A stretch of 64,000 nucleotides of DNA from Bacillus sp. OK048 (GCF_900103525.1 NZ_FNHN01000014.1:62001-126000), one strand, 5' to 3'; shown: positions 35,698 to 44,316, counted from the first letter of the stretch. Notes: generated by a model from the sequence alone, not told the origin. Program-made: numbers and translations.

Positions 35698-35741
35698 CCC
35701 GCTTTTTGTCGAACTCATCGACATTATCCGGGGAGTTGGAG
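35688..35741. repeat. TTTGTCGAATTCATCGACATTAT repeat, copy 1
   Basis: CACCACCCGCTTTTTGTCGA and ACTCATCGACATTATCCGGG match the elements at 52849-52904 and 62700-62753. The left arm is fused to the end of array 3. Confidence 0.7.
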
Positions 35742-35808
35742 GCACTGTTTTTTTTTATTCGTTTCCAGATTGTATATTTTTGTAAATAAAATGCTGGTTG
35801 AATAGGTG

Positions 35809-35841
35809 CGGGGAACTGTATCATAAGTAAATGAGGTTTTT
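35809..35841. repeat. GAACCGTAYCATAA hairpin repeat, copy 3 (divergent)
   Basis: CGGGGAACTGTATCATAAGT is followed by AAATGAGGTTTTTG. It is shorter than the copies at 17947 and 62543. Confidence 0.65.
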
Positions 35842-35871
35842 GCTTTATAAAAATATAGAATGCTTGGTCAT

Positions 35872-35920
35872 AAAGGGCTGTCCAAAAGGTTATTCTATTG
35901 ACTAGTATACAGCCCTTTTT
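35872..35920. terminator. Long-loop hairpin after the repeats
   Basis: AAAGGGCTGT and ACAGCCCTTT are separated by 27 nt and followed by TTG. It lies downstream of the epimerase gene on its strand and could end that transcript. Confidence 0.5.
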
Positions 35921-35978
35921 GTCTCTGCATATATTAATTAAAGTTTTGGAAAATAGTCCCTTTGAAAAATTGAGGAGA

Positions 35979-36992
35979 TTATTTTTCCTTTAGATGATAT
36001 TTTTTATACCAATCTACAAATTTACCTAATCCTATTTCTAATGGTATAGCAGGGGAGAAGCCTACATCCTTCTGCAAACTTGTAATATCTGCATAGGTTT
36101 CTTTAACATCTCCTGGCTGCATAGGTAATAATTCTACTTTTGCCTTTTTGCCAATTAGCTTCTCTAATATCTGAATAAATTCCATTAACTTGACGGGATT
36201 ATTGTTGCCGATATTATAAATCTTGTAGGGAGCATAACTTGAACTCGGGTCAGGTTTTTTTCTATCCCAATTGTTATTGTTTTTGGGTGGATGATCTAGT
36301 AATTTAATGATCCCCTCCACAATATCATCAATAAAAGTGAAGTCTCTGCTCATATCGCCATTATTAAATACTTTTAAAGTATTTCCTTCTACAATAGCTT
36401 TAGTAAAAGAATAATAAGCCATATCGGGTCTTCCCCAAGGGCCATACACTGTAAAGAAACGAAGGCCTGTGGTTGGAATATTAAATAAATGGCTATACGA
36501 GTGAGCCATTAATTCATTTGCTTTTTTTGTAGCAGCATAGATACTTATTGGATGATCAACAGAGTCTTTTGTAGAGAATGGAATGTTTGAATTTGCTCCA
36601 TAAACGGAACTTGAAGATGCATAAATTAAGTGCTCAACTTGATAGTGCCTGCAAGCCTCTAAAATATTTATAAACCCAAATAAGTTTGAATGAACATAAG
36701 AATGAGGATTGTCAAGACTATAACGGACTCCAGCCTGAGCTGCCAAGTTGATTACAATATTGATTGATCTATTTTCAAATATTGGTATTAGTGATTCTTG
36801 ATCTGCCAAATCTATTTTATAGAATTCGAAATTAACGTTTTTTTCCAGTATATTTAACCGATCTTTCTTTAAATGAGCATCGTAATATTCATTAAGATTA
36901 TCTACACCGATAACATGATAGTTTTCATCTAACAATCGTTTAGAAAGATGAAACCCAATAAAACCAGCCGCTCCTGTCACTAAAATGTTCAT
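35979..36992 (-). CDS. NAD-dependent nucleotide-sugar epimerase (UDP-glucuronate 4-epimerase-like)
   Basis: A 337-residue extended SDR protein. The N-terminal NAD site [11 protein letters not shown] is complete, followed by [17 protein letters not shown], typical of UDP-glucuronate 4-epimerases. The catalytic YxxxK is in [11 protein letters not shown], with SSSVYG before it, and substrate-loop sequence [17 protein letters not shown] follows. The family interconverts UDP-glucuronate and UDP-galacturonate, or UDP-glucose and UDP-galactose. AAAGGAG is about 15 nt before the ATG, longer than usual. It lies downstream of the coat genes but is separated from them by a strong terminator at 37112. 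A role in spore-surface polysaccharide is inference. Confidence 0.87.
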   Translation of the reverse strand: MNILVTGAAGFIGFHLSKRLLDENYHVIGVDNLNEYYDAHLKKDRLNILEKNVNFEFYKIDLADQESLIPIFENRSINIVINLAAQAGVRYSLDNPHSYVHSNLFGFINILEACRHYQVEHLIYASSSSVYGANSNIPFSTKDSVDHPISIYAATKKANELMAHSYSHLFNIPTTGLRFFTVYGPWGRPDMAYYSFTKAIVEGNTLKVFNNGDMSRDFTFIDDIVEGIIKLLDHPPKNNNNWDRKKPDPSSSYAPYKIYNIGNNNPVKLMEFIQILEKLIGKKAKVELLPMQPGDVKETYADITSLQKDVGFSPAIPLEIGLGKFVDWYKKYHLKEK

Positions 36993-37111
36993 TTGGAAAT
37001 AAGTCGTCTCCTTTCGACAAAGTGTCCGGGTTTTCTTCCATTTTAATATAAATTACTACGGTTAATTAAAATGGCTTGGACAAATTTACTTGAAATAATG
37101 AGGATACTTCT

Positions 37112-37151
37112 AAAAAATCAAGGTGCCATTTGAATTGCACCTTGATTTTTT
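37112..37151 (-). terminator. Terminator of the cotS/glycosyltransferase operon
   Basis: AAAAAATCAAGGTGC and GCACCTTGATTTTTT form a near-perfect stem. It separates this operon from the epimerase gene. Confidence 0.92.
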
Positions 37152-37247
37152 GAACGCGTACCTACATCGATTAAATTATTATTATGATCAGTCGTTTTTT
37201 TATTTCTTCTTATCTTTGTTACCGTTTGCTTCACTCCACTTAGATTT

Positions 37248-38726
37248 TTAATCCTTATCCTTCTTATTGCGTTTATCTTTTTTGTCTTTATCTTTGTACT
37301 TCTCCGTATCCTTCTTATTGCGTTTATCTTTTTTGTCTTTATCTTTGTACTTCTCCGTATCCTTCTTATTGCGTTTATCTTTTTTGTCTTTATCTTTGTA
37401 CTTCTCTTTATCCTTCTTTTTCTCTTTTTCAGGAACCTTTGATTCATCTGTAAATTGAGTGATTGTTTGCCCGACGTTACTAACGTGTATCTCACTAGAT
37501 CCGCCCTGTACAGGAATAATATTTTGGAAACTTTCAACCTCTGGAGCTACATATCCATCAGGCAGAGCTGTAGGAAGAGGTATTTGCATCGTACGCCACC
37601 AAACTTCCATAATTTCTTGTGCTACTCGAGGCCAGTTATAATTGCTTAAAGCGAGTTCTCTTCCTCTTTTCCCCATACTTTGCATTAATGATTTATTTGA
37701 TAATACTTCTGAAATCTTCTCTGCAAAATTTGCTGGGTCTTCTGGATTTTCGACTACAAAGCCATTTTCCCCTAATTTAATAACCTCTGCATTTCCTCCT
37801 CTTGCCGTTGTCACAATAGGAAGGCCGGCAGCCATTGCTTCGTAATGAACGCGTGCTAGTGGTTCTTGCCAAAGGGAAGTACAAACAAATAAATCGGCGG
37901 CCGCAAACCAATTTTGAATTTCAGCTTGTGATACAAATCCTGTGGTCACAACAGGAACGGATTGTTGCTTCGTTAAAGAACGAATATAGGCTACATAATC
38001 GGTTACTTTGTTCTGACTAAACCAGTTACCTCCTACTACTACTAAGGCTAAGTCTTTAAATCTTTTTGAAAGCAGTGGTAATGCACGAATTAAACGATCT
38101 ACTCCTTTGTTTTCGGAAAGTCTACCTGCAAATAAGATTACAGTCTTATTTTCTAAGCCATGTTCTTTGCGAAGGCGATTTCGAATCGATTGCATTTTGG
38201 AATGATTACCAGGTAAAAATCTCTCAGAATCAACACCTGAATAAATAGTTTGGAGCTTTGTTGATGCCTGGGGATAGAGGTTTCGGATGACATTCCCTAC
38301 ATAGTTACTGATTGTAATGATCATAGAGACTTCATTTATTGCTGCATGTGCTTCATTTGGTTCGATTTTTTCCAGATTGAACATATCATTGTGCATGCTA
38401 AGGATAATTTTTGATTGAGGTGCAACACTTCGAATTGGCATAACAAGACGAGGACGATTAAAAATATGAATAATGTCAAAAGAAGTGGTAGCTAAAAACC
38501 GAACGATTCCTTGTTGATAGAGTTCTAATAATTTTCCTGGCACCCGGACATATTTAATTCCGTCTTTGATTTCTTCATTAGGAAGCGATGGGTCCGTTAT
38601 TCCTAAAACAGTAATATTATTCGACTTTGCTAGGTATGGCAGGGTTCCAGAAATATACGTTTGAATGGCCCCTCCTAGGACAGGAGGTACAGGGAGTTTT
38701 TCAGTAGCAATCATTAAAATATTCAT
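37248..38726 (-). CDS. Spore coat glycosyltransferase (GT4, CotSA-like) with charged repeat tail
   Basis: A 492-residue protein. Residues 1-400 are a GT4 (GT-B) glycosyltransferase: N-terminal MIATEKLPVPPVLGGAIQTY, then LFAGRLSENKGVDRLIRAL, TSLWQEPLARVHYEAMAAGLP, and AEVIKLGENGFVVE. This matches CotSA of Bacillus spores, and the preceding cotS gene overlaps it by 4 nt. The last ~75 residues are an added low-complexity tail with three 17-residue repeats (KYKDKDKKDKRNKKDTE), not part of the enzyme; such Lys/Asp tails may bind coat polymers. The repeats are nearly identical at DNA level (37259-37411), so their number may vary between strains. Confidence 0.88.
   Translation of the reverse strand: MNILMIATEKLPVPPVLGGAIQTYISGTLPYLAKSNNITVLGITDPSLPNEEIKDGIKYVRVPGKLLELYQQGIVRFLATTSFDIIHIFNRPRLVMPIRSVAPQSKIILSMHNDMFNLEKIEPNEAHAAINEVSMIITISNYVGNVIRNLYPQASTKLQTIYSGVDSERFLPGNHSKMQSIRNRLRKEHGLENKTVILFAGRLSENKGVDRLIRALPLLSKRFKDLALVVVGGNWFSQNKVTDYVAYIRSLTKQQSVPVVTTGFVSQAEIQNWFAAADLFVCTSLWQEPLARVHYEAMAAGLPIVTTARGGNAEVIKLGENGFVVENPEDPANFAEKISEVLSNKSLMQSMGKRGRELALSNYNWPRVAQEIMEVWWRTMQIPLPTALPDGYVAPEVESFQNIIPVQGGSSEIHVSNVGQTITQFTDESKVPEKEKKKDKEKYKDKDKKDKRNKKDTEKYKDKDKKDKRNKKDTEKYKDKDKKDKRNKKDKD
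37259..37411 (-). repeat. 51-nt x3 coding repeat in the coat glycosyltransferase
   Basis: Three in-frame copies begin at 37259, 37310 and 37361 and encode a 17-residue Lys/Asp-rich unit. The DNA copies are almost identical. Confidence 0.92.
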
Positions 38727-39823
38727 GCTTTCTTATTCCTCCAATCGTTTTGAACTTCTTGCAATGCCGGCCATTTGGATTGGTCAGTATCGACAATTGT
38801 TCGAATTAATTGAGAAGTTGTTTCATTTAAAAATAGTTCAGGTTCATATAGTACTTCTTTAACATTTTTATAAAATTCATTAGGAAGTGACATGTCAATC
38901 ATTAAGATGTCATATAGTTCTGGACTAATTGGATTTGCCTCGTGATAAGCTTGAATCATTTCACGTATCCACGTTACATCCCACGTAAATAAATCGGACA
39001 TGGTACCGGTAATTAGTTTCCTTAAATCACGAATTGGAAGATCATAAGCTACTCCATCTAGGTCAATAATCCACATCCCATTTGGTCCCATTTGACCATT
39101 AGACCAACCATAATCCTGGTGCACTAGTCCCCAATTTGTATTTCCTAGCTTTACAAGTTCCGAGTATTTTGACTGATTAAGTGCTTCGACACTTCTTTTT
39201 GCTTGATCTTCAAATAGACCGACAACATTTAATAGATCTTGACTTGCAGGCATTGAACTATATGCATTGGCGGTAGTTCGGAACCAATCCATTTTCGTTA
39301 CGGTTTTTTGATAGCTTTTTGGCCATTTATGCAATCTCGATGCCATTTCAGATCCTGCTGGAGGTACATATCCCTGACTTAGGCGGTGAAATTCACCAAG
39401 TGCATAGCAAAGTTGTTTTGCACCTACTAAATCCTTTGTTACAGGAGTTAGCGGCTCAATCCATTCCGCAGCAAACCACAGCTTTCCTCCGGCCTCGACA
39501 TAATCCTCTCCTGATTTGGTTGTGATAATCCCTGGTACCCTTGCTTTTTTTACATCCACCAAATATCTTTGGGCGCCAAGACTAAACATACTTCTTGTGG
39601 GTCTTCGATGGAGAAGCTTAAAACTTACTGGTCCTGAATTCGTCTCCAGCTTCCAAATAGCCCCACCCTTGTCAGGCTTTGTTGTGATCACTTGCATGCT
39701 ATTAACTTTTAAATTGTATTGTTTAAGAACTTCTAATCCTATATCATTGATATAATCTGGAACATAAAATTCACCATGAGTTAGTTCATCCACTTCCCAA
39801 GGTACAATCACTTGATTCTCCAA
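38723..39823 (-). CDS. cotS: Spore coat protein CotS family (aminoglycoside-phosphotransferase-like fold)
   Basis: A 366-residue protein of usual family length. CotS proteins have the fold of small-molecule kinases. Here KLLHRRPTRS follows the N-lobe, and the catalytic-loop region reads LVHQDYGWSNGQMG with IIDLDGVAYDLPIRDL for the metal site, so HxDxxxxN and DxDG are present and activity is possible. CotS is assembled on the inner coat late in sporulation. The gene overlaps the glycosyltransferase by ATGA, giving the classical cotS-cotSA pairing. TGATACATTG precedes the gene; a SigK-type promoter would be expected but was not resolved. Confidence 0.88.
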   Translation of the reverse strand: MENQVIVPWEVDELTHGEFYVPDYINDIGLEVLKQYNLKVNSMQVITTKPDKGGAIWKLETNSGPVSFKLLHRRPTRSMFSLGAQRYLVDVKKARVPGIITTKSGEDYVEAGGKLWFAAEWIEPLTPVTKDLVGAKQLCYALGEFHRLSQGYVPPAGSEMASRLHKWPKSYQKTVTKMDWFRTTANAYSSMPASQDLLNVVGLFEDQAKRSVEALNQSKYSELVKLGNTNWGLVHQDYGWSNGQMGPNGMWIIDLDGVAYDLPIRDLRKLITGTMSDLFTWDVTWIREMIQAYHEANPISPELYDILMIDMSLPNEFYKNVKEVLYEPELFLNETTSQLIRTIVDTDQSKWPALQEVQNDWRNKKA

Positions 39824-40063
39824 TGTATCACATCTCCTTTTCCGAGCAGCTTATCCCATTACAGATTATTAATGAAAGGTTATTAAAAAAATAACAAACT
39901 TTATTTAAGCAAACCCTATTTACATTATTAATATGCTTATTGTGCAAGAAGGTACAGGCTGTAAGCGGATTTGAGTTAAAAAACATTCATAGATATCCGT
40001 ACCTGTCACTTCCCGAGAAGGTATGTATACCATCAAAGAATGTTCCAAGTAACGAAAAATAGA

Positions 40064-40091
40064 AGCAGCTTGATTCATTCATCAGGCTGCT
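40064..40091. terminator. CAGCCTGAT-type hairpin
   Basis: AGCAGCTTGAT and ATCAGGCTGCT pair around TCATTC. It lies downstream of the XRE gene on the minus strand. It shares its stem with 3916-3954. Confidence 0.65.
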
Positions 40092-40181
40092 AGGTTTCGT
40101 TCGATTCTTTTTTGTCATTCCCTCATATGTTCCTACCAACACAGGCTCGGGCGAATGAATGAAGCTCCATCTTATAGATTC

Positions 40182-40406
40182 TCATTTCGTCTTCACTTTT
40201 TCGAAAGTTATAATTTGATTCATATCATCAATATCTAGTGCATCCGCAATTCGGGCTAGATGATGAAGATGGACATTAATCCTCTTTTGGTTAGCTAATT
40301 CACATAAAGCCGCATGACGGACATCACTTAGTCGGGATAATTTTCTTATAGTCATCCCCTTTTCCATAAGTAGTTCCTTTAATTTTATTTCGACGATTCT
40401 ATTCAT
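40182..40406 (-). CDS. XRE (Cro/C1-type) helix-turn-helix regulator
   Basis: A 74-residue stand-alone DNA-binding domain. The pattern is LKELLMEKGMTIRKLSRLSD (helix 1 and 2), VRHAALCELANQK (recognition helix) and LHHLARIADALDIDDMNQII. The ATG at 40406 is chosen because the family begins there; a longer upstream extension has no ribosome site. It overlaps the stop of the 63-residue upstream gene by 8 nt, so the two are coupled. Small XRE proteins of this size often regulate their own operon or pair with a small partner. The target is unknown. Confidence 0.82.
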   Translation of the reverse strand: MNRIVEIKLKELLMEKGMTIRKLSRLSDVRHAALCELANQKRINVHLHHLARIADALDIDDMNQIITFEKVKTK

Positions 40407-40590
40407 CGTTTTCCAAACACCCATTCCGTTTTTTATAGAAAAAATTAAAATAATCATTTTTATACATGGTACGTTGAACTGTACCAGTAAAGGCATTTGT
40501 TTTTACAAAGGATTGGCGCTTACATTCCATTTTGGTAAATGGTGAATTATTCATTATTATGGGGTTTTTCTCTTCTTTGGACTCGTTCAT
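40399..40590 (-). CDS. Small hypothetical protein coupled to the XRE regulator
   Basis: A 63-residue protein, not recognised. GGGAG lies 7 nt before the ATG at 40590, a strong site, and the stop overlaps the XRE start. Composition is polar with several basic and aromatic residues (MECKRQSFVKTNAFTG, YKNDYFNFFYKKRNG); no membrane segment. The arrangement resembles a regulator with a small antagonist or toxin-like partner, but nothing in the sequence proves that. Confidence 0.5.
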   Translation of the reverse strand: MNESKEEKNPIIMNNSPFTKMECKRQSFVKTNAFTGTVQRTMYKNDYFNFFYKKRNGCLENDE

Positions 40591-40632
40591 AACAATTCTC
40601 CCTTTTAGATCATTACATAATGACATTAAGAT

Positions 40633-40746
40633 TTACTCCACGTACTGTGGTACGGAAAACGGCTCTATCTTAGATTTTGTCTCATATCTTCCTAAAAAGG
40701 ACACAAAGTGAATATCCTTGCCAGATGCTACCCGAGTGTTATCCAT
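40633..40746 (-). CDS. Possible 37-residue peptide upstream of the XRE pair
   Basis: A short frame beginning MDNTRVASGKDIHFVSFLGR on the same strand, 42 nt before the 63-residue gene. A weak GGGA lies about 10 nt before the ATG. It is mainly supported by position; it may be spurious. Confidence 0.25.
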   Translation of the reverse strand: MDNTRVASGKDIHFVSFLGRYETKSKIEPFSVPQYVE

Positions 40747-40803
40747 AATTAATCGTTCCCATCTCTTTAGTAGAAAATAATAGAATGTGTGAGTTGAAGA
40801 AAC

Positions 40804-40828
40804 AGCCTGATGAATCATTCATCAGGCT
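40804..40828. terminator. CAGCCTGAT-type hairpin
   Basis: AGCCTGATGAAT and ATTCATCAGGCT form a perfect stem, followed by GCTTT. It lies between comK and the small-gene cluster, both on the minus strand, and may end the comK transcript. Confidence 0.7.
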
Positions 40829-40949
40829 GCTTTAAAAGACGCTATTAGATGGACTATCACCATCAAGCAAATTCATGTCGGATCTGGATTTTTGTTTTTT
40901 GTCAGATTTCAAGAAAATATTATATATATATTGGTCATCCAGTGAGACT

Positions 40950-41477
40950 CTATTTAATTTTGCTTTTCCTTTTCCTGATTTTCTTCGGTGGTTCAATGAT
41001 ATAGGATACTGGGTTGGTGGCGTTTTCGATGGTGATTTGGCTAAACTGCTCCGCTGATTTCAATTTGTTATTAAATGAATAAAGTTTGGAATCAATCATG
41101 AGGATCAGCTTATTTCGAAACTCTATGTTTGTTTTTCGTTTAAAACTATCCGTTCTTAAGATATGTAAGGGATTAAACCAAATGGTATCTTCGTGCTTAT
41201 GCGATTTATCGGGAAAGACACAAATCTTATGGATGTGGTTGATCATGACAGGGCACATCATGCTCTTCCCAATGATGAGTTTGGCAGTGTCCATGGCTCC
41301 TTTTAAATCGAATCCAATCGATCGGAGGCTATCGTCTAGTATTTCCAAAGGTGATCGATCTACGATGAAAACACGGTGGAACTCTGTGACTAGGGTACAT
41401 TCTTTTGCATTTCGATCACGCAGCCCAAACATGTACATCATATGCTGATTAATTACATAATGCTTTTCAATAACCAA
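40950..41477 (-). CDS. comK: Competence transcription factor ComK
   Basis: A 175-residue protein, slightly shorter than B. subtilis ComK (192). The conserved middle is clear: VFIVDRSPLEILDDSLRSIG, GAMDTAKLIIGKSMMCPVMI, KICVFPDKSHKHEDTIWFNP. ComK binds paired A/T boxes in the minor groove and switches on DNA-uptake genes. The C-terminus ends in a basic KKIRKRKSKIK. TTG at 41477 is chosen because AGGAG lies 8 nt upstream; GTG at 41486 would overlap it. It stands downstream of an orphan sigma factor on the same strand. Confidence 0.85.
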   Translation of the reverse strand: MVIEKHYVINQHMMYMFGLRDRNAKECTLVTEFHRVFIVDRSPLEILDDSLRSIGFDLKGAMDTAKLIIGKSMMCPVMINHIHKICVFPDKSHKHEDTIWFNPLHILRTDSFKRKTNIEFRNKLILMIDSKLYSFNNKLKSAEQFSQITIENATNPVSYIIEPPKKIRKRKSKIK

Positions 41478-41823
41478 ATCCTTCACTCCTAAATAGTTAT
41501 CATTTTGATTTTTTGATGCGAAAAACAGTTAGTTTGAAAAGAATGTTTACACAAGATGAGTGAGCAATCATTTATAAGTGGGGTAGCTCAAGATATAATG
41601 AAAGTAAAGAGGATCGCATGGTCATATCATTTAATGAGGAAATCAGAATAATATTGTGATAACGACTTCTAGGTGTGTTTTTCCTGCAATTAAAGATAAA
41701 TTAAACCATTAATGAAAAAATAACATATATTACTATAGTATAGTATCACTAACACGTACCATTCATGAATGTTTTGTGAAAATAGTCCACTTTTGTCAAA
41801 TAATGCCGATGATACATTGTGAT

Positions 41824-41854
41824 CCCGGGCAGCATATGTAGCCAACTGCCCGGG
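41824..41854. terminator. GC-rich hairpin without T tract
   Basis: CCCGGGCAG and CTGCCCGGG pair around 13 nt just after the sigma-factor gene. There is no T run on either side, so it may stabilise mRNA ends or pause polymerase rather than terminate. Confidence 0.55.
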
Positions 41855-41868
41855 GTGAAATAAAAAGG

Positions 41869-42357
41869 TTAGCTATCCATTGCAATCTTTTCTTTCAATT
41901 TTCTTTTAGCTCCTGACCGCCATTGCTTAACGGCAGAGGGTGACACCTTCTCCTTTTCGGCAATCTCCTTAATAGAAAGTTGTTCGATCGATGCTGCGAT
42001 TACCCATTTTGCTTCTTTTTCCGTTAGCCCGTCGCAATAGGTTTGAATCGTTTCCTTCTCAAGCAATAGAGGGGCTTCCTGGTTTTCAATCGTTTCCCAG
42101 AATTCCTCCACCGGATAGATAAGTTTTTCTTTATGTTGGTTGTTTTGAGTCATTTGCGATAACATTTTCCCTTTCATATAGATGTACGCATAGTTTGTAA
42201 AACTGCCTTTTCCTTCATCAAAGGACAGTGAAGCCTCCCAAAGGCCGATTAACCCCGTCTGATAGAATTCATTTTGATTTTTATAAATGTTTAAGGTTTG
42301 GATAATCTTATGAATCATTGGTTGATATTGAACAACTAATTCGTCAAAGCTCTCCAC
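41869..42357 (-). CDS. Orphan sigma-70 family RNA polymerase sigma factor
   Basis: A 162-residue protein with region 2 (NEFYQTGLIGLWEASLSFDE then FTNYAYIYMKGKM) and region 4 (LTEKEAKWVIAASIEQLSIK, then EIAEKEKVSPSAVKQWRSGA helix-turn-helix). Regions 1 and 3 are absent. GTG at 42357 has GAAGGG 8 nt upstream. No anti-sigma gene is adjacent. Its nearest neighbour downstream is comK, which raises the idea of a competence-related sigma, as SigH/ComX-type factors are in other Firmicutes; this is inference. Confidence 0.82.
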   Translation of the reverse strand: MESFDELVVQYQPMIHKIIQTLNIYKNQNEFYQTGLIGLWEASLSFDEGKGSFTNYAYIYMKGKMLSQMTQNNQHKEKLIYPVEEFWETIENQEAPLLLEKETIQTYCDGLTEKEAKWVIAASIEQLSIKEIAEKEKVSPSAVKQWRSGAKRKLKEKIAMDS

Positions 42358-42599
42358 TGGTAAAACCCTTCAGGGCAGCGCGCTTCCGATTTATTCCTAG
42401 GTAGCTTTACCATAACTCTATTAAATAAATGAATCGAACCAGGGGAAATTGAATTTAACGTAAAAAAGCAGGTCAAAAGTGGAAAATTGTATTCAAATTG
42501 GAACAAGCATGTTTGAATGGGATTTGTTTTTGAGAAAGTAGTAAAGATAAAAAAATGTGTGAATGCATTCAGGGGGACGGTTCGAAGTCACTGAAATAG

Positions 42600-42640
42600 G
42601 CCTAATTTCTCTATTTTTAATACGGAGAAATTAGGCTTTT
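42600..42640. terminator. Terminator near the mntH end
   Basis: GCCTAATTTCTC and GAGAAATTAGGC pair around 13 nt, with TTTTCCC after it on the plus strand. It lies 6 nt from the mntH stop. Confidence 0.7.
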
Positions 42641-42645
42641 CCCTT

Positions 42646-43980
42646 TTATCCTAAATTTTGACCTGTGATAACGGTATATACAATGAGGAAAATATTCAAT
42701 ACAACGATTACACCGGTACATCCCCATGCTAAAATTTTCACAGGTAATTTGTTGGCGAATTCACCCATTTTCTTTTTATCGCTTGTAAAGAGTACTAAAG
42801 GGATGACAGCAAATGGAAGTGCCAAGCTTAGAATGACTTGACTCCATAACAGCAATTCACCCGTTCCTTTGGCGCCGGCCACCCAGGTCACGATAAACGC
42901 AGGAACGACGGCTAATAAACGTGTGATCAAGCGGCGAAGCCATGGTGTAATTCTTAAGTTAATAAATCCTTCCATCACAATTTGCCCGCTAATCGTTCCG
43001 GTAATGGTTGAGTTTTGACCGGATGCAAGTAAGGCAACTGCAAATAACGTACTTGCTATCCCTACTCCGAGCGTAGGACTAAGTAATTCATAGGCTGCTT
43101 CGATTTCGGATACATCTAAATTGGTACCATAAAAAGCGGCCGCTCCCAAAATCAAAATGGCGGAGTTAATCAAAAATGCAACGGTTAACGAAAAGGTGGA
43201 ATCAATAAGAGAAAATTTTAATGCTTCTCTTTTTCCTTCTGTTGTCCTTTTATATTGTCTGGTTTGCACGATGGAAGAATGCAAATATAAATTATGCGGC
43301 ATCACCGTTGCACCTAAAATCCCTAATGAAATAAAGAGCATTTGTGGATTTGTGACAATTTCAGCTTTGGGAACAAACCCGCCGAATAAAGCGGCCATTT
43401 CCGGTTTTGAGAAAATGACCTCAAATGCAAAGACAACAAAGATGGTAACCATTAAAACGATGACAATGGATTCAATAATACGAAAGCTTTTCTTCTGCAA
43501 ATAGAGTAGAAGCAGCACATCGAATGTGGTGATGGCAATACCCAGTAATAATGGAATGCCAAATAATAAATTTAGGGCAATGGCTGAACCAATGACCTCT
43601 GCTAAATCGGTTGCAATAATGGCTAATTCGGTTAATATCCAAAGGACAAAGGCTGTTTTCTTTCCTGTTGCATCCCTCGTTGCCTGGGCGAGATCTCTTC
43701 CTGTAACAATCCCAAGCTTTGAAGATAATGCTTGCAAGAGCATGGCGATTAAATTTGAAAGTAAAATGACAATTAACAGCGTGTAACCAAAACGTGACCC
43801 GCCGGCGATGGAGGTTGCCCAGTTTCCGGGGTCTACATACCCTACGGCAACCAATGATCCCGGCCCAATAAATGCAAGAAGTTTCCGCCAAAATCCTCCT
43901 TTACTTGGAATACTCACGGTATTATTAACCTCTTCTAAACTCACATTTGCGCTTTGCTTTAACCAGCCCTTAGAATCCAT
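42646..43980 (-). CDS. mntH: Nramp-family Mn2+/H+ symporter MntH
   Basis: A 444-residue polytopic protein. The Nramp metal-site motif in helix 1 is GYVDPGNWATSI (DPGN), and helix 6 carries LGATVMPHNLYLHS (MPHN), both diagnostic. The transport signature GQNSTITGTISGQIVMEG is intact. It imports Mn2+ driven by protons. GGAGGGG lies 8 nt before the ATG. In Bacillus mntH is repressed by MntR; a weak TTTGCCTGTGGTCAA near 44108-44122 is the only candidate and is not convincing. It is divergent from the metal ATPase gene. Confidence 0.95.
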   Translation of the reverse strand: MDSKGWLKQSANVSLEEVNNTVSIPSKGGFWRKLLAFIGPGSLVAVGYVDPGNWATSIAGGSRFGYTLLIVILLSNLIAMLLQALSSKLGIVTGRDLAQATRDATGKKTAFVLWILTELAIIATDLAEVIGSAIALNLLFGIPLLLGIAITTFDVLLLLYLQKKSFRIIESIVIVLMVTIFVVFAFEVIFSKPEMAALFGGFVPKAEIVTNPQMLFISLGILGATVMPHNLYLHSSIVQTRQYKRTTEGKREALKFSLIDSTFSLTVAFLINSAILILGAAAFYGTNLDVSEIEAAYELLSPTLGVGIASTLFAVALLASGQNSTITGTISGQIVMEGFINLRITPWLRRLITRLLAVVPAFIVTWVAGAKGTGELLLWSQVILSLALPFAVIPLVLFTSDKKKMGEFANKLPVKILAWGCTGVIVVLNIFLIVYTVITGQNLG

Positions 43981-44180
43981 GTAATCACCCCTCCAAAAGG
44001 TGTAGTAAGTAAAAAAAATTTCATTAGACCAACTTTTTCTTTATAAATAGCTACGAATTATTTTATGAACTGATTTTAACTCTGTTTCTTGTATTTGTAA
44101 ATAATTTTTGCCTGTGGTCAACTCTTTAGAGTAAGGTTAATATATATTGCTATTTGCTGCGATAAATGGCGTAGAGTAAA

Positions 44181-44195
44181 TAATAATAATTATCA
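44181..44195 (+). promoter_or_regulatory. Fur box candidate
   Basis: TAATAATAATTATCA matches the 7-1-7 Fur consensus TGATAATNATTATCA at 13 of 14 positions. It lies 93 nt upstream of the -35 of the ATPase promoter, too far for repression but suited to activation. Confidence 0.7.
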
Positions 44196-44287
44196 TTATT
44201 AATATAAGAGAATAATGATAGTTACTATAAAAATTAAATTGGTGTTGAGTATTATTCTCAATTGGAAATTTATTTTCTCATTTATGA

Positions 44288-44316
44288 TTGACAACTTTAT
44301 AAAATTTGAATATAAT
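44288..44316 (+). promoter_or_regulatory. Consensus SigA promoter of the metal ATPase gene
   Basis: TTGACA (44288-44293) and TATAAT (44311-44316) are separated by exactly 17 nt, a perfect consensus. Such a strong promoter needs a repressor, consistent with the PerR box just after it. Confidence 0.9.

Noticed and set aside
37118-37537. 139-residue Lys/Arg-rich minus-strand frame
   Set aside because: It is the shifted-frame shadow of the 51-nt repeats in the coat glycosyltransferase gene.
43472-43891. 139-residue minus-strand frame inside mntH
   Set aside because: Overlaps the well-supported mntH in another frame; no motif of its own.
44108-44122. MntR box for mntH (TTTGCCTGTGGTCAA)
   Set aside because: Only about 10 of 15 positions match the consensus and dyad symmetry is poor.
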